Shown here in pieces: positions 40,741 through 50,376 of a stretch of DNA of 64,000 nucleotides; the stretch's first letter is position 1, and every line of letters begins with the position of its first letter. The stretch covers positions 115,051 through 179,050 of the forward strand of contig NZ_JBIVFT010000009.1 in assembly GCF_044748305.1 (NCBI RefSeq), read 5' to 3'. The notes beneath the pieces were generated by a model, which worked only from the letters and a program-made list of their open reading frames with translations, did not search any database and was not told the DNA's origin. This DNA is from Arthrobacter_E sp044748305. Lineage in GTDB: Bacteria; Actinomycetota; Actinomycetes; Actinomycetales; Micrococcaceae. Both the position numbers and the translations under genes were made by a program.

Positions 40741-43700
40741 TCAGGGGCCGCGCCAGGGGCTGACGGGATTGCCCATCCAGTAACTTCCGGCGGGGACGGC
40801 CTCGCCGCGCATCACGAGCGAAGCGGGGCCGACCGTGGCTCCCGCACCCAGTGAAGCCTGGGGCAGGATCACACCGTGGGGGCCCATGGTCGATCCGTCC
40901 TCCAGAGTCACCGTATCAATCGCCATGATCCGGTCGTGGAACAAGTGGGTCTGGACGACGCAGCCGCGGTTGACCGTGGAGCCGTCTCCCAGGGTGACGA
41001 GGTCCGCCTCCGGCAGCCAGTAGCTCTCACACCAGACGCCGTGGCCGATCTTCGCACCGAGGGCACGAAGCCACCAGACGAGTGCCGGAGTACCGGCCGC
41101 GGCCCGGGCGAACCAGGGGGCGGACACCATTTCGATGAAGGTGTCCACCACCTCATTGCGCCAGATGAACGAACTCCACAGGGGGTGTTCGCCTTCCTTG
41201 ATACGGCCCACGAGCACCCACTTGGCCAGGACCGCACTGCCGGCGGCCACGGCGCCTGCGATGAGCACCACCACGCCGCCCAGGAGCGCGGCGAGCCAGT
41301 ATCCCGCCCAGTGGCTGACGGCGTCGAGCGCCACCATGACGCCGACGGCGAGATAGCCCGTCAGCAGCACCGGCAGGACCCGGCAGAGTTCCCAGAGGGT
41401 GCGCGCGACCTTGAGCCGGGTGGGCGGGTCGAACGTGCGGCTGGAATCGCTGCTCTGGGCCACCCGGCGCAGACGGACCGGGGGACTGCCGAGCCATGAG
41501 GTTCCGGACTTCGCCTTGCGAGGCGTGGCGGAGAGGACCGCGACGAGTGAGTTCTTCGGCACGCTGCGGCCCGCCGCGGTCATTCCGGAGTTCCCGAGGA
41601 AGGCACGTTTGCCCACCTTCGCCGGGGCGATCCGGAGCCAGCCGCCACCGAGTTCGTAGGAGGCCACCATGGTGTCGTCGGCCAGGAAGGCGCCATCACC
41701 CACGGTGGTCATCTTGGGAACCAGGAGCACTGTGGAGGCCTCGACGTTCTTTCCGATGTTGGCCCCGAGCAGTCTGAGCCACACCGGCGTGAAAAGGCTG
41801 GCGTACAGGGGGAACAGGAGGTCCCGGGCCATGTCCAGAACGCGTTCGGTCGCCCACACCTGCCAGCCGATCCGGCTGCGGACCGGGTAGTGGCCCTCCG
41901 TCAGCCCTGCGCCGAGAGCCCGCGTGGTGAGCAGGATGAGCACGGCGTTGCCGAGGAACCAGACCAGTGTGCCGAGTGGTACGGACCAGGCCAGCGAGCC
42001 GAGCGCCGTGCTGAGGCTGTCCGCGCCACGCAATGAGACGGCCACCAGAAGTCCGGCACCGGCCGCCGTGATGAAGGGGATGCAGGCGAGGAGCCCGGAG
42101 GCGGCGGCAAAGGCGCTGAGCCAGCCGATCTCCAGCACGCCGTGACGGAGCGTGCCACGTTCCGGCCAGTCCGGTTTGGCCTTGCCGATGCGTTCCGCCG
42201 GCGAACCCGCGACAGTCACGCCGGTCTTGACCTTGCCGGTGACCGCGGAGCCGGGCTCGACGATGGCGTCGGCCCCGATCCGGGTGCCGGGCATCAGGGT
42301 GCTGCGTGCCCCGATGGTGGCACCGGGACCGATCGTGATCGCGCCGATGTGAACCTTGTCGCCGTCGACCCACCAGCCGGAGAGATCGACTTCCGGCTCC
42401 ACGCTGGCCCCGCGGCCGATGGAGAGCAGGCCCGTCACCGGGGGGACGGAGTGGAGGTTCACGTCCGGACCCACCTTCGCACCCAGGGCGCGGGCGTAGT
42501 ACGGGACCCAGGGGGCACTGGCGAGACTGACCGCGTTGGCCGCATCCTGAATCTGCTCCGCGAGCCAGAGCCGCAGGTGAACGCGTCCGGCCCTCGGGTA
42601 GACGCCGGGACGGACTCCGCGCAGCAAGGTCCTGGAGGCGAGGACCGCGAGGCCCATGCGGCCGAGGGGGCTGACGAACACGGCCCAGGAGAGCAGCACC
42701 CACCACCACGAGACGGTGGGTGCGGCGCGCAGGATGTCCCAGGAGGAGAGGATGTTGTTGGCGGCCATGAGGTAGGTCAGCCAGCGCATGCCCACCAGGA
42801 TGAACAAGGGGACGCCCATGAGCGTCTGGAAGGTCTGGGTCTTGCGCGACGTCCGGCGCACGAGCCGTTCCTTCGGGACTACGGCTTCGCCGTCCGGGAC
42901 GGACGCGCGGCACGCCTCCACCAGGGCGCCCACGCGCGGGTTCGCGTAGATGTCAGCCACCGTGACGGTCGGGTAACGACGGCGGAGCGCTGAGACCAAT
43001 TGGGCCGCCGCCAGCGATCCGCCGCCGTGAGCGAAGAAGTCGGCATCCAGGCCCGCCGCGGGCGTTCCGAGCACCGAGCCCCAGGAGTCCACGATCCATT
43101 GGGCGTCATCCGGCAGGTTGAGGGGTGCGGCGTCGGCTGCGTCCGCTGAACCACCGGCCAGAGGCCAGGGGAGCGCCTTGCGGTCCACCTTGCCACTGGT
43201 CTTGGTGGGCAGGGTGTCCGTGACGGTGAGCAGGGGGATGAGAGGGGCAGGCAAGGTGGCGGTGAGCAGCTCACGCAGCGCCGTCAGGTCCGGCTCAGCC
43301 TCACCGCCGGGCACGAGATAACCGACCAGCACCTGGTTCCCGGCCGCGGTGGTCTGCACCGCGGCTGCGGCCCCCGCCACCCCGGGCAGCGCCTGGAGAG
43401 CAGCGTCGACTTCGCCGAGCTCGATCCGGCGGCCGCCGAGTTTGACCTGTTCGTCCGCCCGGCCCTGGAAGACCAGGCCGGCCGCCTCGTAGCGCACCAG
43501 GTCACCGGAACGATAGGCGCGGTCCCAGCCGAGACTCGGCATGGGTGCGTACTTCTCGCCGTCCTTCTCCGGATCCAGGTAGCGGGCCAGGCCGACCCCG
43601 CCGATGATCAGCTCGCCCACTTCACCCTCGGCCACGGGAACACCCTGCCCGTCCACCACGGCCAGGTCCCAGCCGTCCAGGGGCAGGCCGATCCGGACGG

Positions 43701-44742
43701 GTCCGGGACCTCCCAGCGGTGCGCCGCAGGCGACCACGGTGGCTTCGGTGGGCCCATAGGTGTTCCACACTTCGCGGCCGTCCACGGCGAGTCGTTCGGC
43801 CAGTTCCGGAGGGCATGCCTCGCCGCCGAAGATCAGCAGTCTGACGTTCTCCAGGGCCTCGGACGGCCAGAGAGCGGCCAGCGTCGGCACGGTGGAGACC
43901 ACGGTGATGCCGTGGTTGATGAGCCACGGTCCGAGGTCCATGCCGGTGCGGACGAGGGCGCGGGGTGCCGGGACGAGGCAGGCGCCGTAGCGCCACGCGA
44001 GCCACATCTCTTCGCATGACGCGTCGAAAGCGACTGAGAGGCCGGCCAGCACACGGTCGTCCGGTCCGATCGGTTCCTCCTGCAGGAAGAGCCGGGCCTC
44101 GGCATCGACGAAGGCTGCGGAGTTGCGGTGGCGCACCGCGACGCCTTTGGGGGTTCCCGTTGAACCCGAGGTGAAGATGACCCAGGAGTCATCGTCCGGG
44201 CCCGGGAGGCGAGGGGCCGGGAACGGTTTGGGGCGGCTCTTGTCCACCACGATCTCGCCCTTGGCTTTGAGGATGCCGGCCACCTTGGCCTCACTGAACA
44301 CCAGCTTGGCCCGCTCGTCCGGGTCGTCTGCATCCACGGGGACGTAGGCGGCTCCCACCAGCAGCGTCGCGAGGATGGCGATGTAGAGCTCATTGGTGCC
44401 GGAGGGGATCCGGATGCCGATCTTGTCCCCGGCCCCCAGGCCGTGGCGATGCAGCTTCCGGGCGTAGGAGCGCACCTCATCGGCGAGTTCGGCGTAACTG
44501 AGCGACTTCTTCCCGTCATCGAGGGCGGAAGCCTCGGGGAACGCATCCACGGTGCCCAGGAAGATGTCCACGAGGGTGCGCTCCGGGGGAGTCAGCGTGC
44601 TTCCGGGCATCTGGGGTGCATGCACGAGCGACGACGGCGCTTGGGCGGCCTCGTCCTGGGCGGAATTCACGGCGGGCGGGCCGGCCGTGCCCGGGGTGGG
44701 GTCCGGCTGTTGTCCGGAAGGGGAAGAGGGATGCTCGATCAC
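40741..44742 (-). CDS. Pls/PosA-family nonribosomal peptide synthetase (poly-epsilon-lysine synthetase-like)
   Basis: This single-module membrane NRPS has 1333 residues. The adenylation domain (about 60-525) has A3 FTSGSTGTPKG (190-200), A5 YGPTEA (329-334), A7 YRSGDL, A8 QVKLGGRRIELGEVD and A10 TKTSGKVDRK with K518. The carrier domain (about 545-610) has S576 in FFAHGGGSL. Residues 640-1333 alternate about six transmembrane helices with three hexapeptide-repeat (left-handed beta-helix) blocks, the NRPS terminal domain of Pls-type enzymes. The pocket residues, aligned by eye, read D-A-E-S-I-G-T-V-V-K, close to the known lysine code. The GTG start at 44742 has AAAGGA upstream. Confidence 0.9.
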   Translation of the reverse strand: MIEHPSSPSGQQPDPTPGTAGPPAVNSAQDEAAQAPSSLVHAPQMPGSTLTPPERTLVDIFLGTVDAFPEASALDDGKKSLSYAELADEVRSYARKLHRHGLGAGDKIGIRIPSGTNELYIAILATLLVGAAYVPVDADDPDERAKLVFSEAKVAGILKAKGEIVVDKSRPKPFPAPRLPGPDDDSWVIFTSGSTGTPKGVAVRHRNSAAFVDAEARLFLQEEPIGPDDRVLAGLSVAFDASCEEMWLAWRYGACLVPAPRALVRTGMDLGPWLINHGITVVSTVPTLAALWPSEALENVRLLIFGGEACPPELAERLAVDGREVWNTYGPTEATVVACGAPLGGPGPVRIGLPLDGWDLAVVDGQGVPVAEGEVGELIIGGVGLARYLDPEKDGEKYAPMPSLGWDRAYRSGDLVRYEAAGLVFQGRADEQVKLGGRRIELGEVDAALQALPGVAGAAAAVQTTAAGNQVLVGYLVPGGEAEPDLTALRELLTATLPAPLIPLLTVTDTLPTKTSGKVDRKALPWPLAGGSADAADAAPLNLPDDAQWIVDSWGSVLGTPAAGLDADFFAHGGGSLAAAQLVSALRRRYPTVTVADIYANPRVGALVEACRASVPDGEAVVPKERLVRRTSRKTQTFQTLMGVPLFILVGMRWLTYLMAANNILSSWDILRAAPTVSWWWVLLSWAVFVSPLGRMGLAVLASRTLLRGVRPGVYPRAGRVHLRLWLAEQIQDAANAVSLASAPWVPYYARALGAKVGPDVNLHSVPPVTGLLSIGRGASVEPEVDLSGWWVDGDKVHIGAITIGPGATIGARSTLMPGTRIGADAIVEPGSAVTGKVKTGVTVAGSPAERIGKAKPDWPERGTLRHGVLEIGWLSAFAAASGLLACIPFITAAGAGLLVAVSLRGADSLSTALGSLAWSVPLGTLVWFLGNAVLILLTTRALGAGLTEGHYPVRSRIGWQVWATERVLDMARDLLFPLYASLFTPVWLRLLGANIGKNVEASTVLLVPKMTTVGDGAFLADDTMVASYELGGGWLRIAPAKVGKRAFLGNSGMTAAGRSVPKNSLVAVLSATPRKAKSGTSWLGSPPVRLRRVAQSSDSSRTFDPPTRLKVARTLWELCRVLPVLLTGYLAVGVMVALDAVSHWAGYWLAALLGGVVVLIAGAVAAGSAVLAKWVLVGRIKEGEHPLWSSFIWRNEVVDTFIEMVSAPWFARAAAGTPALVWWLRALGAKIGHGVWCESYWLPEADLVTLGDGSTVNRGCVVQTHLFHDRIMAIDTVTLEDGSTMGPHGVILPQASLGAGATVGPASLVMRGEAVPAGSYWMGNPVSPWRGP

Positions 44743-44820
44743 GCCAGCATCCTTTCTGTCGCGGGTGAACCTGTGGTGACGTTTTGCCGACGGGACGGTG
44801 CCCGGCGCGCGGATGACGGC

Positions 44821-45792
44821 TCAGGAACGGTCCGGCACCAGGAGGACCTTGCCTGTGGTCCGGCGACCGGCGAGGTCGCGGTGCGCCTCGGCGGCCTCGG
44901 AAAGCGGATACCGGGCGCCGATGCGGACGGACAGCCGTCCTTCGGACGCCGCCCCGAACACTTCCGAGGAGCGCCAGCGGCGCTCCTCGGCGTCGAGCAG
45001 GTGATGTCCGAGCGTCGGACGGGTGAGGAACAGCGAACCGGCGGAGTTCAGGCGCTGGGGATCCACTGGGGGAACCGGGCCCGAGGCGGCGCCGAAGAGC
45101 ACGAGCGAACCGCGGATCCGCAGGCTCTCCAGGGAACGGTCGAAGGTGTCCTTGCCGACGCCGTCGTACACGACGTCCACGCCGCGGCCGTCGGTGAACT
45201 GGCGCGCTTGAGTGGCGAAGTCCGAGTAGTCGATCACGAGGTCGGCGCCCGCGCCGCGGGCCAGCTCGGCCTTTCCGGTGGTTGAAACAGTGGTGATCAC
45301 GCGCGCGCCCCGGGCCTTGAGAAGCTGGGTCAGCAGCAGGCCGACCCCACCGGCTCCGGCATGGACGAGTGCGGTGCTGCCTGCGCCGGCGGGGAAGCTG
45401 GAGGTGGCCAGATAGTGGGCTGTCATGCCTTGAAGGGGAAGGGCCGCCGCGGTCTCCAGATCGAGTTCCTTCGGCACGGGCAGGGCCTTGTCGGCGTCCA
45501 CCACGGCGTACTCGGCGTAGCAGGCGGAACCTTCCGCGGTGGCGACCCTGTCGCCGACGGCGAATCCGGTGACCTCCGGCCCGACCGCGTCGACCACGCC
45601 GGAGGCTTCGGCGCCAGGGGTCCAGGGGAACGGCATGGGGTAGATGCCCTGCCGTTGATAGGTCTCGATGAAATTGACGCCGGTGGCGGCCACCCGGAAG
45701 CGGAGCTGGCCGGGTCCGGGCTGCGGGACGGCGGTCTCGGCGTATTCCAGGACTTCGGGGCCACCCGTATGAGGGGCGATGATGGCGTGCAT
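44821..45792 (-). CDS. quinone oxidoreductase, zinc-less MDR family
   Basis: This 323-residue NADPH:quinone oxidoreductase-type protein of the medium-chain reductase superfamily has GVNFIETYQRQGIYPMPFPWTPGAEASGVV in the catalytic domain and the Rossmann loop HAGAGGVGLLLTQLLKARGARV. The structural and catalytic zinc cysteines of alcohol dehydrogenases are absent. The ATG at 45792 follows AGGAAGG. It is 78 bp upstream of the Pls-like gene on the same strand; co-transcription is possible, but a functional link is not evident. Confidence 0.9.
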   Translation of the reverse strand: MHAIIAPHTGGPEVLEYAETAVPQPGPGQLRFRVAATGVNFIETYQRQGIYPMPFPWTPGAEASGVVDAVGPEVTGFAVGDRVATAEGSACYAEYAVVDADKALPVPKELDLETAAALPLQGMTAHYLATSSFPAGAGSTALVHAGAGGVGLLLTQLLKARGARVITTVSTTGKAELARGAGADLVIDYSDFATQARQFTDGRGVDVVYDGVGKDTFDRSLESLRIRGSLVLFGAASGPVPPVDPQRLNSAGSLFLTRPTLGHHLLDAEERRWRSSEVFGAASEGRLSVRIGARYPLSEAAEAHRDLAGRRTTGKVLLVPDRS

Positions 45793-45874
45793 CGATATGC
45801 CTTCCTGTTCCGTGTTTCGCGCGTTCCAGCCCATCTTATGCAACCCCGGTGACGGCAGTTCCGCGCCATGCCGG

Positions 45875-45907
45875 TGCATAAATATTTGCAACGGTGAATA
45901 TTTTTGC
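45875..45907 (+). promoter_or_regulatory. two ArgR-like boxes upstream of argC
   Basis: The AT-rich sequences TGCATAAATATTTGCA (45875-45890) and GTGAATATTTTTGC (45894-45907) are imperfect palindromes of the ARG-box type. The second overlaps the presumed -35 of argC. ArgR, encoded in the same cluster, is the expected ligand. Confidence 0.65.
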
Positions 45908-45916
45908 TTCGAGGTG

Positions 45917-45922
45917 TAGAGT
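45917..45922 (+). promoter_or_regulatory. putative -10 of leaderless argC transcript
   Basis: TAGAGT lies 6 nt before the ATG at 45929, which supports that codon over the GTG at 45923. Confidence 0.5.
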
Positions 45923-45928
45923 GTGCCC

Positions 45929-46960
45929 ATGAGCATATCCGTCGCCGTTTCCGGGGCCAGTGGCTACGCCGGGGGTGAGGTGCTGCGCCTGCTGGCCACC
46001 CACCCCGAAGTGACCATCGGTGCCATCACCGCCCACAGCAACGCGGGGGCCCGGCTGGGCAGCGTCCAGCCTCAGCTCCACACCCTGGGTGACCGCATCC
46101 TGGAAGAGACCAGCGTGGAGAATCTCGCCGGGCACGACGTCGTCTTCCTCGCCCTGCCGCATGGGGCCTCCGCAGCCATCGCCGCGCAGCTGCCGGACGG
46201 CACCCTGGTGATCGACGCCGGTGCGGACCACCGGCTTGAAGATGCCGCGGCGTGGGAGAAGTTCTACGGTTCGGCCCACGCCGGCACCTGGCCCTACGGT
46301 CTGCCGGAACTGCCCGGACAGCGGGAGAAACTGAAGGGCTCCAAGCGCATTGCGGTGCCCGGCTGCTACCCCACGTCATCCTTGCTGGCCCTGGCCCCCG
46401 GCTTCGCGGCCGGCCTGCTGGAGCCTCAGGACGTCGTCATCGTCTCCGCCTCGGGCACCTCCGGGGCGGGCAAGGCAGCCAAAGTCAATCTGATCGGCTC
46501 GGAGGTCATGGGGTCGATGTCCCCGTACGGCGTCGGCGGCGGACACCGGCACACCCCGGAGATCGAGCAGGGGCTCAGTAACGCCGCCGGTGTTGGCGTC
46601 ACGGTCTCCTTCACCCCGACGCTCGCCCCGATGAGCCGCGGCATCCTCACGACGGCGACGGCGCGGGTCAAGGAGGGTGTCGGCATCGAGGAACTGCGGG
46701 CGGCCTGGCAGGACGCCTACGAGAACGAGACCTTCGTGCACCTGCTCCCCGAGGGGCAATGGCCCACGACCAAGTCGGTGCAGGGATCCAACCACGCGGT
46801 CGTCCAGCTGGCCCACGACGAACACACGGGGCGCGTGATCGTCAGCGCGGCGATCGATAATCTGACCAAGGGCACGGCCGGTGGAGCCGTGCAGTCCATG
46901 AACATCGCCCTGGGGCTCGAGGAGAGCCTGGGCCTGAAGCAACTGGGAGTTGCCCCGTGA
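45929..46960 (+). CDS. argC: N-acetyl-gamma-glutamyl-phosphate reductase
   Basis: ArgC reduces N-acetylglutamyl phosphate with NADPH. The 343-residue protein starts with the Rossmann motif SGASGYAGGEVLRLL and has its catalytic cysteine at C146 in VPGCYPTSSLLAL. The HRHTPEIEQ and FTPTLAPMSRGIL blocks are conserved. It is the first gene of the arginine cluster, and its stop overlaps argJ by 4 bases. Confidence 0.97.
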   Translation: MSISVAVSGASGYAGGEVLRLLATHPEVTIGAITAHSNAGARLGSVQPQLHTLGDRILEETSVENLAGHDVVFLALPHGASAAIAAQLPDGTLVIDAGADHRLEDAAAWEKFYGSAHAGTWPYGLPELPGQREKLKGSKRIAVPGCYPTSSLLALAPGFAAGLLEPQDVVIVSASGTSGAGKAAKVNLIGSEVMGSMSPYGVGGGHRHTPEIEQGLSNAAGVGVTVSFTPTLAPMSRGILTTATARVKEGVGIEELRAAWQDAYENETFVHLLPEGQWPTTKSVQGSNHAVVQLAHDEHTGRVIVSAAIDNLTKGTAGGAVQSMNIALGLEESLGLKQLGVAP

Positions 46961-48123
46961 GTGTCACCCTTCCCCTTGGATTCCGTGCCGCCGGCGTGAC
47001 GGCGGGTCTGAAGGCCAGCGGCAAGCCGGACATGGCCCTGATCATCAACGACGGCCCGATCAAGCATGCGGCGGGAGTCTTCACGTCCAACCGTGTGGCG
47101 GCGGCCCCGGTCCACTGGTCGCGTCAGGTCCTGGCGGATGGCCGGGTGGACGCCGTCGTCCTCAATTCCGGAGGGGCGAACGCCTGCACCGGACCCGAAG
47201 GCTTCCAGAACACTCACGCCACCGCGGAGCGGATGGCCGCCCTGCTCAATCTTTCCGCAGGGGATGTGGCGATCTGCTCCACCGGCTTGATCGGTGAGCA
47301 ATTGCCGATGGACAAGATCCTGCCCGGCCTCGAACTGCTGGTGGACAACGCCGGCCCGGACGCGGGATCCGCCGCGGCCGAGGCCATCATGACCACCGAC
47401 ACCGTGAGCAAGGAATCCAGTTACATCGGCGTCGACTACCTCGGGACGGGCTACACCATCGGCGGCATGGCCAAGGGGGCGGGGATGCTCGCCCCGGGCC
47501 TGGCCACCATGCTCGTGGTCATCACGACGGACGCCGTCATCGATCCGGAACTCCTGGATGCCGAGCTCCGCGAAGCCGTGCGTCTGACGTTCAACCGGGC
47601 GGATTCGGACGGCTGCATGTCCACCAACGACACCGTGCTCCTGCTGGCCTCCGGCGCTTCGGGTTCTTACCCGAACGGCGAGGAGTTCGCCAAGGGGCTG
47701 CAGCAGGTCTGCGGAGAACTGGCGCGCAAGCTGATCGGCGACGCCGAGGGTGCGGCCCACGACATCTCGATCCGGACGTTCAACGCCGCCAGCGAATTCG
47801 ATGCTGAGACGGTGGGCCGGGCGGTGGCGCGCTCCAACCTCTTCAAGACAGCCATCTTCGGCAAGGACCCCAATTGGGGGCGCGTGCTCTCCGCGGTCGG
47901 AACCACTGATGCCGCCTTCGAAGCGGACCGGCTCAATGTGGCCATCAACGGCGTGCAGATCTGCCGTGACGGGGGGATCGGCGATGACCGATCGCTCGTG
48001 AGCCTGGAGGGGCGCGAGGTCCTCGTTGAGATCGATCTGAACGCCGGTGAGGAAGAGGCGACGATCTGGACCAATGACCTCACGCACGACTACGTCCACG
48101 AGAACAGCGCCTACTCCAGCTGA
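46957..48123 (+). CDS. argJ: ornithine acetyltransferase / N-acetylglutamate synthase
   Basis: ArgJ moves the acetyl group from acetylornithine to glutamate, which makes the pathway cyclic. The enzyme cleaves itself before a conserved Thr in the KGAGMLAPGLATMLVVITTDA region (about residues 170-190). It has 388 residues. Other signatures are SGGANACTGPEG, DGCMSTNDTVLLLASG and FGKDPNWGRVLSAVG. The GTG start overlaps the argC stop, indicating translational coupling. Confidence 0.96.
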   Translation: MSVTLPLGFRAAGVTAGLKASGKPDMALIINDGPIKHAAGVFTSNRVAAAPVHWSRQVLADGRVDAVVLNSGGANACTGPEGFQNTHATAERMAALLNLSAGDVAICSTGLIGEQLPMDKILPGLELLVDNAGPDAGSAAAEAIMTTDTVSKESSYIGVDYLGTGYTIGGMAKGAGMLAPGLATMLVVITTDAVIDPELLDAELREAVRLTFNRADSDGCMSTNDTVLLLASGASGSYPNGEEFAKGLQQVCGELARKLIGDAEGAAHDISIRTFNAASEFDAETVGRAVARSNLFKTAIFGKDPNWGRVLSAVGTTDAAFEADRLNVAINGVQICRDGGIGDDRSLVSLEGREVLVEIDLNAGEEEATIWTNDLTHDYVHENSAYSS

Positions 48124-48160
48124 GTCGGGCCATTCCACCACCCATCGTTCAAGGAGAGAG

Positions 48161-49090
48161 ATGAGCTCCATCAGCGCGAGGGACTTCAGCCAGGCCCAGG
48201 CCAAGGCTGAGACCCTCATCGAGGCTCTGCCGTGGATCCAGCGCTTCGCCGGCAACACCATGGTCATCAAGTACGGCGGCAACGCCATGATCAATGACGA
48301 ACTGCGCCGCGCCTTCGCGGAGGACATCGTCTTCCTGCACCATGTGGGCGTCCGTCCGGTGGTGGTGCACGGGGGAGGCCCCCAGATCAATTCCATGCTG
48401 GAGCGCCTCGGGATCGAGAGCGAGTTCAAGGGTGGTCTGCGCGTGACCACGCCGGAGGCCATGGATGTGGTCCGTATGGTCCTCACCGGCCAGGTGGGCC
48501 GGGAACTGGTGGGCCTGGTCAACAATCACGGCCCGTACGCTGTGGGTCTCTCGGGCGAGGACGGCGGCCTGCTGCAGGCCGTGCGGACCGGCACCGAGGT
48601 CGACGGAGAGGCTGTTGACCTCGGCCTGGTCGGTGAAGTCGTCGGGGTGAACCCCCGTGCCATCCATGACCTCCTCGAAGCCGGGCGAATTCCCGTCATC
48701 TCCACGGTCGCCCCGGAGATCGACGTGAACGGTTCTCCCACCGGAGACGTGCTCAACGTGAATGCGGACACCGCCGCCGCGGCCCTGGCCGAGGCGCTGG
48801 GGGCCAGCAAGCTGGTCATCCTGACCGACGTCGAGGGCCTGTACGCGAACTGGCCGGACAAGGATTCGCTCATCTCCTCGATGAGCGCCGCCCAGTTGAG
48901 GGACCTTCTGCCGAGCCTGCAGTCCGGCATGATTCCCAAGATGGCGGCCTGCCTGAAGGCGGTCGACGGCGGGGTGCCGCAGGCGCACATCGTCGACGGG
49001 CGTCTGCCGCACTCGATGCTGCTGGAGGTCTTCACCACCGCGGGCATCGGCACGCAGGTGGTCCAGGATGCCGCGGAGGTGAATGCATGA
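48161..49090 (+). CDS. argB: acetylglutamate kinase
   Basis: ArgB phosphorylates N-acetylglutamate, the usual point of arginine feedback. The 309-residue amino-acid-kinase fold has VIKYGGNAM, VVVHGGGPQIN and NVNADTAAAALAEALGASKLVILTDVEGLY. The N-terminal helix (about 1-25) is of the kind found in arginine-sensitive hexameric enzymes. The ATG at 48161 follows AAGGAG, and the stop overlaps argD by 4 bases. Confidence 0.97.
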   Translation: MSSISARDFSQAQAKAETLIEALPWIQRFAGNTMVIKYGGNAMINDELRRAFAEDIVFLHHVGVRPVVVHGGGPQINSMLERLGIESEFKGGLRVTTPEAMDVVRMVLTGQVGRELVGLVNNHGPYAVGLSGEDGGLLQAVRTGTEVDGEAVDLGLVGEVVGVNPRAIHDLLEAGRIPVISTVAPEIDVNGSPTGDVLNVNADTAAAALAEALGASKLVILTDVEGLYANWPDKDSLISSMSAAQLRDLLPSLQSGMIPKMAACLKAVDGGVPQAHIVDGRLPHSMLLEVFTTAGIGTQVVQDAAEVNA

Positions 49091-50370
49091 GCCGCCATGC
49101 ACTGGAACCGCGCGAGGAAGGCCTGCTGGAAACCCAGTCCGCGAGCGGTGCCGAGTGGCTCGCACGGTACTCGGGGTCCATGCTGAACGTCTTCGGAACG
49201 CCACAGCGGGTACTCGTCCGTGGTGCCGGAGCCCTTGTTTGGGACGCGGACGGCACGGAGTACCTGGACCTCCTCGGCGGTATCGCGGTCAACGCCCTGG
49301 GGCACGCCCATCCGTTCGTGACCTCGGTGATCTCCAGCCAGCTCGCGACCCTGGGCCATGTGTCCAACTTCTTCGCCTCGCCGCCTCAGATCGCCCTCGC
49401 GGAGAAGCTGCTCCAGCTCTCGGGTGCCCCGGAAGGGTCGAAGGTCTTCTTCACCAACTCCGGCACCGAATCCAATGAGGCCGCGTTCAAGCTCGCCCGC
49501 CGGAACTCCGACGGTCCGGACGGTCCGCGCCGCAAGATCGTGGCCCTCGAAGGGGCGTTCCACGGCCGGACCATGGGCGCCCTCGCCCTGACCGCCAAGC
49601 AGGCCTACCGGGAGCCCTTCGAGCCGCTGCCGGGCGGCGTCGTGCACATTCCGTTCAACGACCAGGACGCGCTTCGCGCCGCCGTCGATTCCGGGACCGC
49701 CGCCGTCTTCCTCGAGCCGATCCAGGGTGAGGCGGGCGTCCGCCCGCTGGATGCGGAGTACCTGCGCCTGGCGCGGGAGCTGTGCACCGAGCACGGTGCG
49801 CTGCTCATCCTCGACGAGGTGCAGACGGGCGTCGGGCGCACCGGGGAGTGGTTCGCCTTCCAGGACAGCGGTGTGCTCCCAGACGCCATGACCCTGGCCA
49901 AGGGGCTGGGGGGAGGGTTCCCGATCGGAGCCCTCGTGACGTTCGGAGAGAGGGCATCGGCCCTTCTGAACCCGGGCCAGCACGGCACCACTTTCGGCGG
50001 CAACCCGGTCGGGACCGCCGCAGCGCTCGCCACCCTTCACGTGATCGAGCAGCAAGGCCTGCTGGCGCAGGTGCGCGCCACGGGTGAGCGCCTGCGAGAC
50101 GGCCTCGCCGCACTGGACGGGGTCACGGAGGTCCGTCAGTGCGGACTGCTGATCGGGCTGGACCTGGACTCCGACGTCGCGCCCGCGTTCATCACGGCCG
50201 CGCTCGACGCCGGGTTCATTCTCAACGCACCCGGGCCGCGCACGCTGCGCCTGGCCCCGCCGCTCATCCTGAGCGCGGAGCAAGCGGACCGCTTCCTGGC
50301 CGCTTTCCCCGCCATCCTGTCCACCGCGCTGACTTCCCAGACAGCCCAGGCCGCCGCCGCGGCAGAGTAG
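49087..50370 (+). CDS. argD: acetylornithine aminotransferase
   Basis: ArgD is a class III PLP aminotransferase converting N-acetylglutamate semialdehyde to acetylornithine. In this 427-residue protein the PLP lysine is in MTLAKGLGGGFPIGAL. LILDEVQTGVGRTG binds the pyridoxal ring, and FTNSGTESNEAAFKLAR binds phosphate. The 25 N-terminal residues before WLARYSGSMLNVFG are an extension. The ATG start overlaps argB. Confidence 0.96.
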   Translation: MSRHALEPREEGLLETQSASGAEWLARYSGSMLNVFGTPQRVLVRGAGALVWDADGTEYLDLLGGIAVNALGHAHPFVTSVISSQLATLGHVSNFFASPPQIALAEKLLQLSGAPEGSKVFFTNSGTESNEAAFKLARRNSDGPDGPRRKIVALEGAFHGRTMGALALTAKQAYREPFEPLPGGVVHIPFNDQDALRAAVDSGTAAVFLEPIQGEAGVRPLDAEYLRLARELCTEHGALLILDEVQTGVGRTGEWFAFQDSGVLPDAMTLAKGLGGGFPIGALVTFGERASALLNPGQHGTTFGGNPVGTAAALATLHVIEQQGLLAQVRATGERLRDGLAALDGVTEVRQCGLLIGLDLDSDVAPAFITAALDAGFILNAPGPRTLRLAPPLILSAEQADRFLAAFPAILSTALTSQTAQAAAAAE

Positions 50371-50376
50371 GTTCCC

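Noticed and set aside
46717..48525. Minus-strand open frame of about 600 codons opposite argJ and argB
   Set aside because: Shadow of the arg genes; no start signal and no domain.
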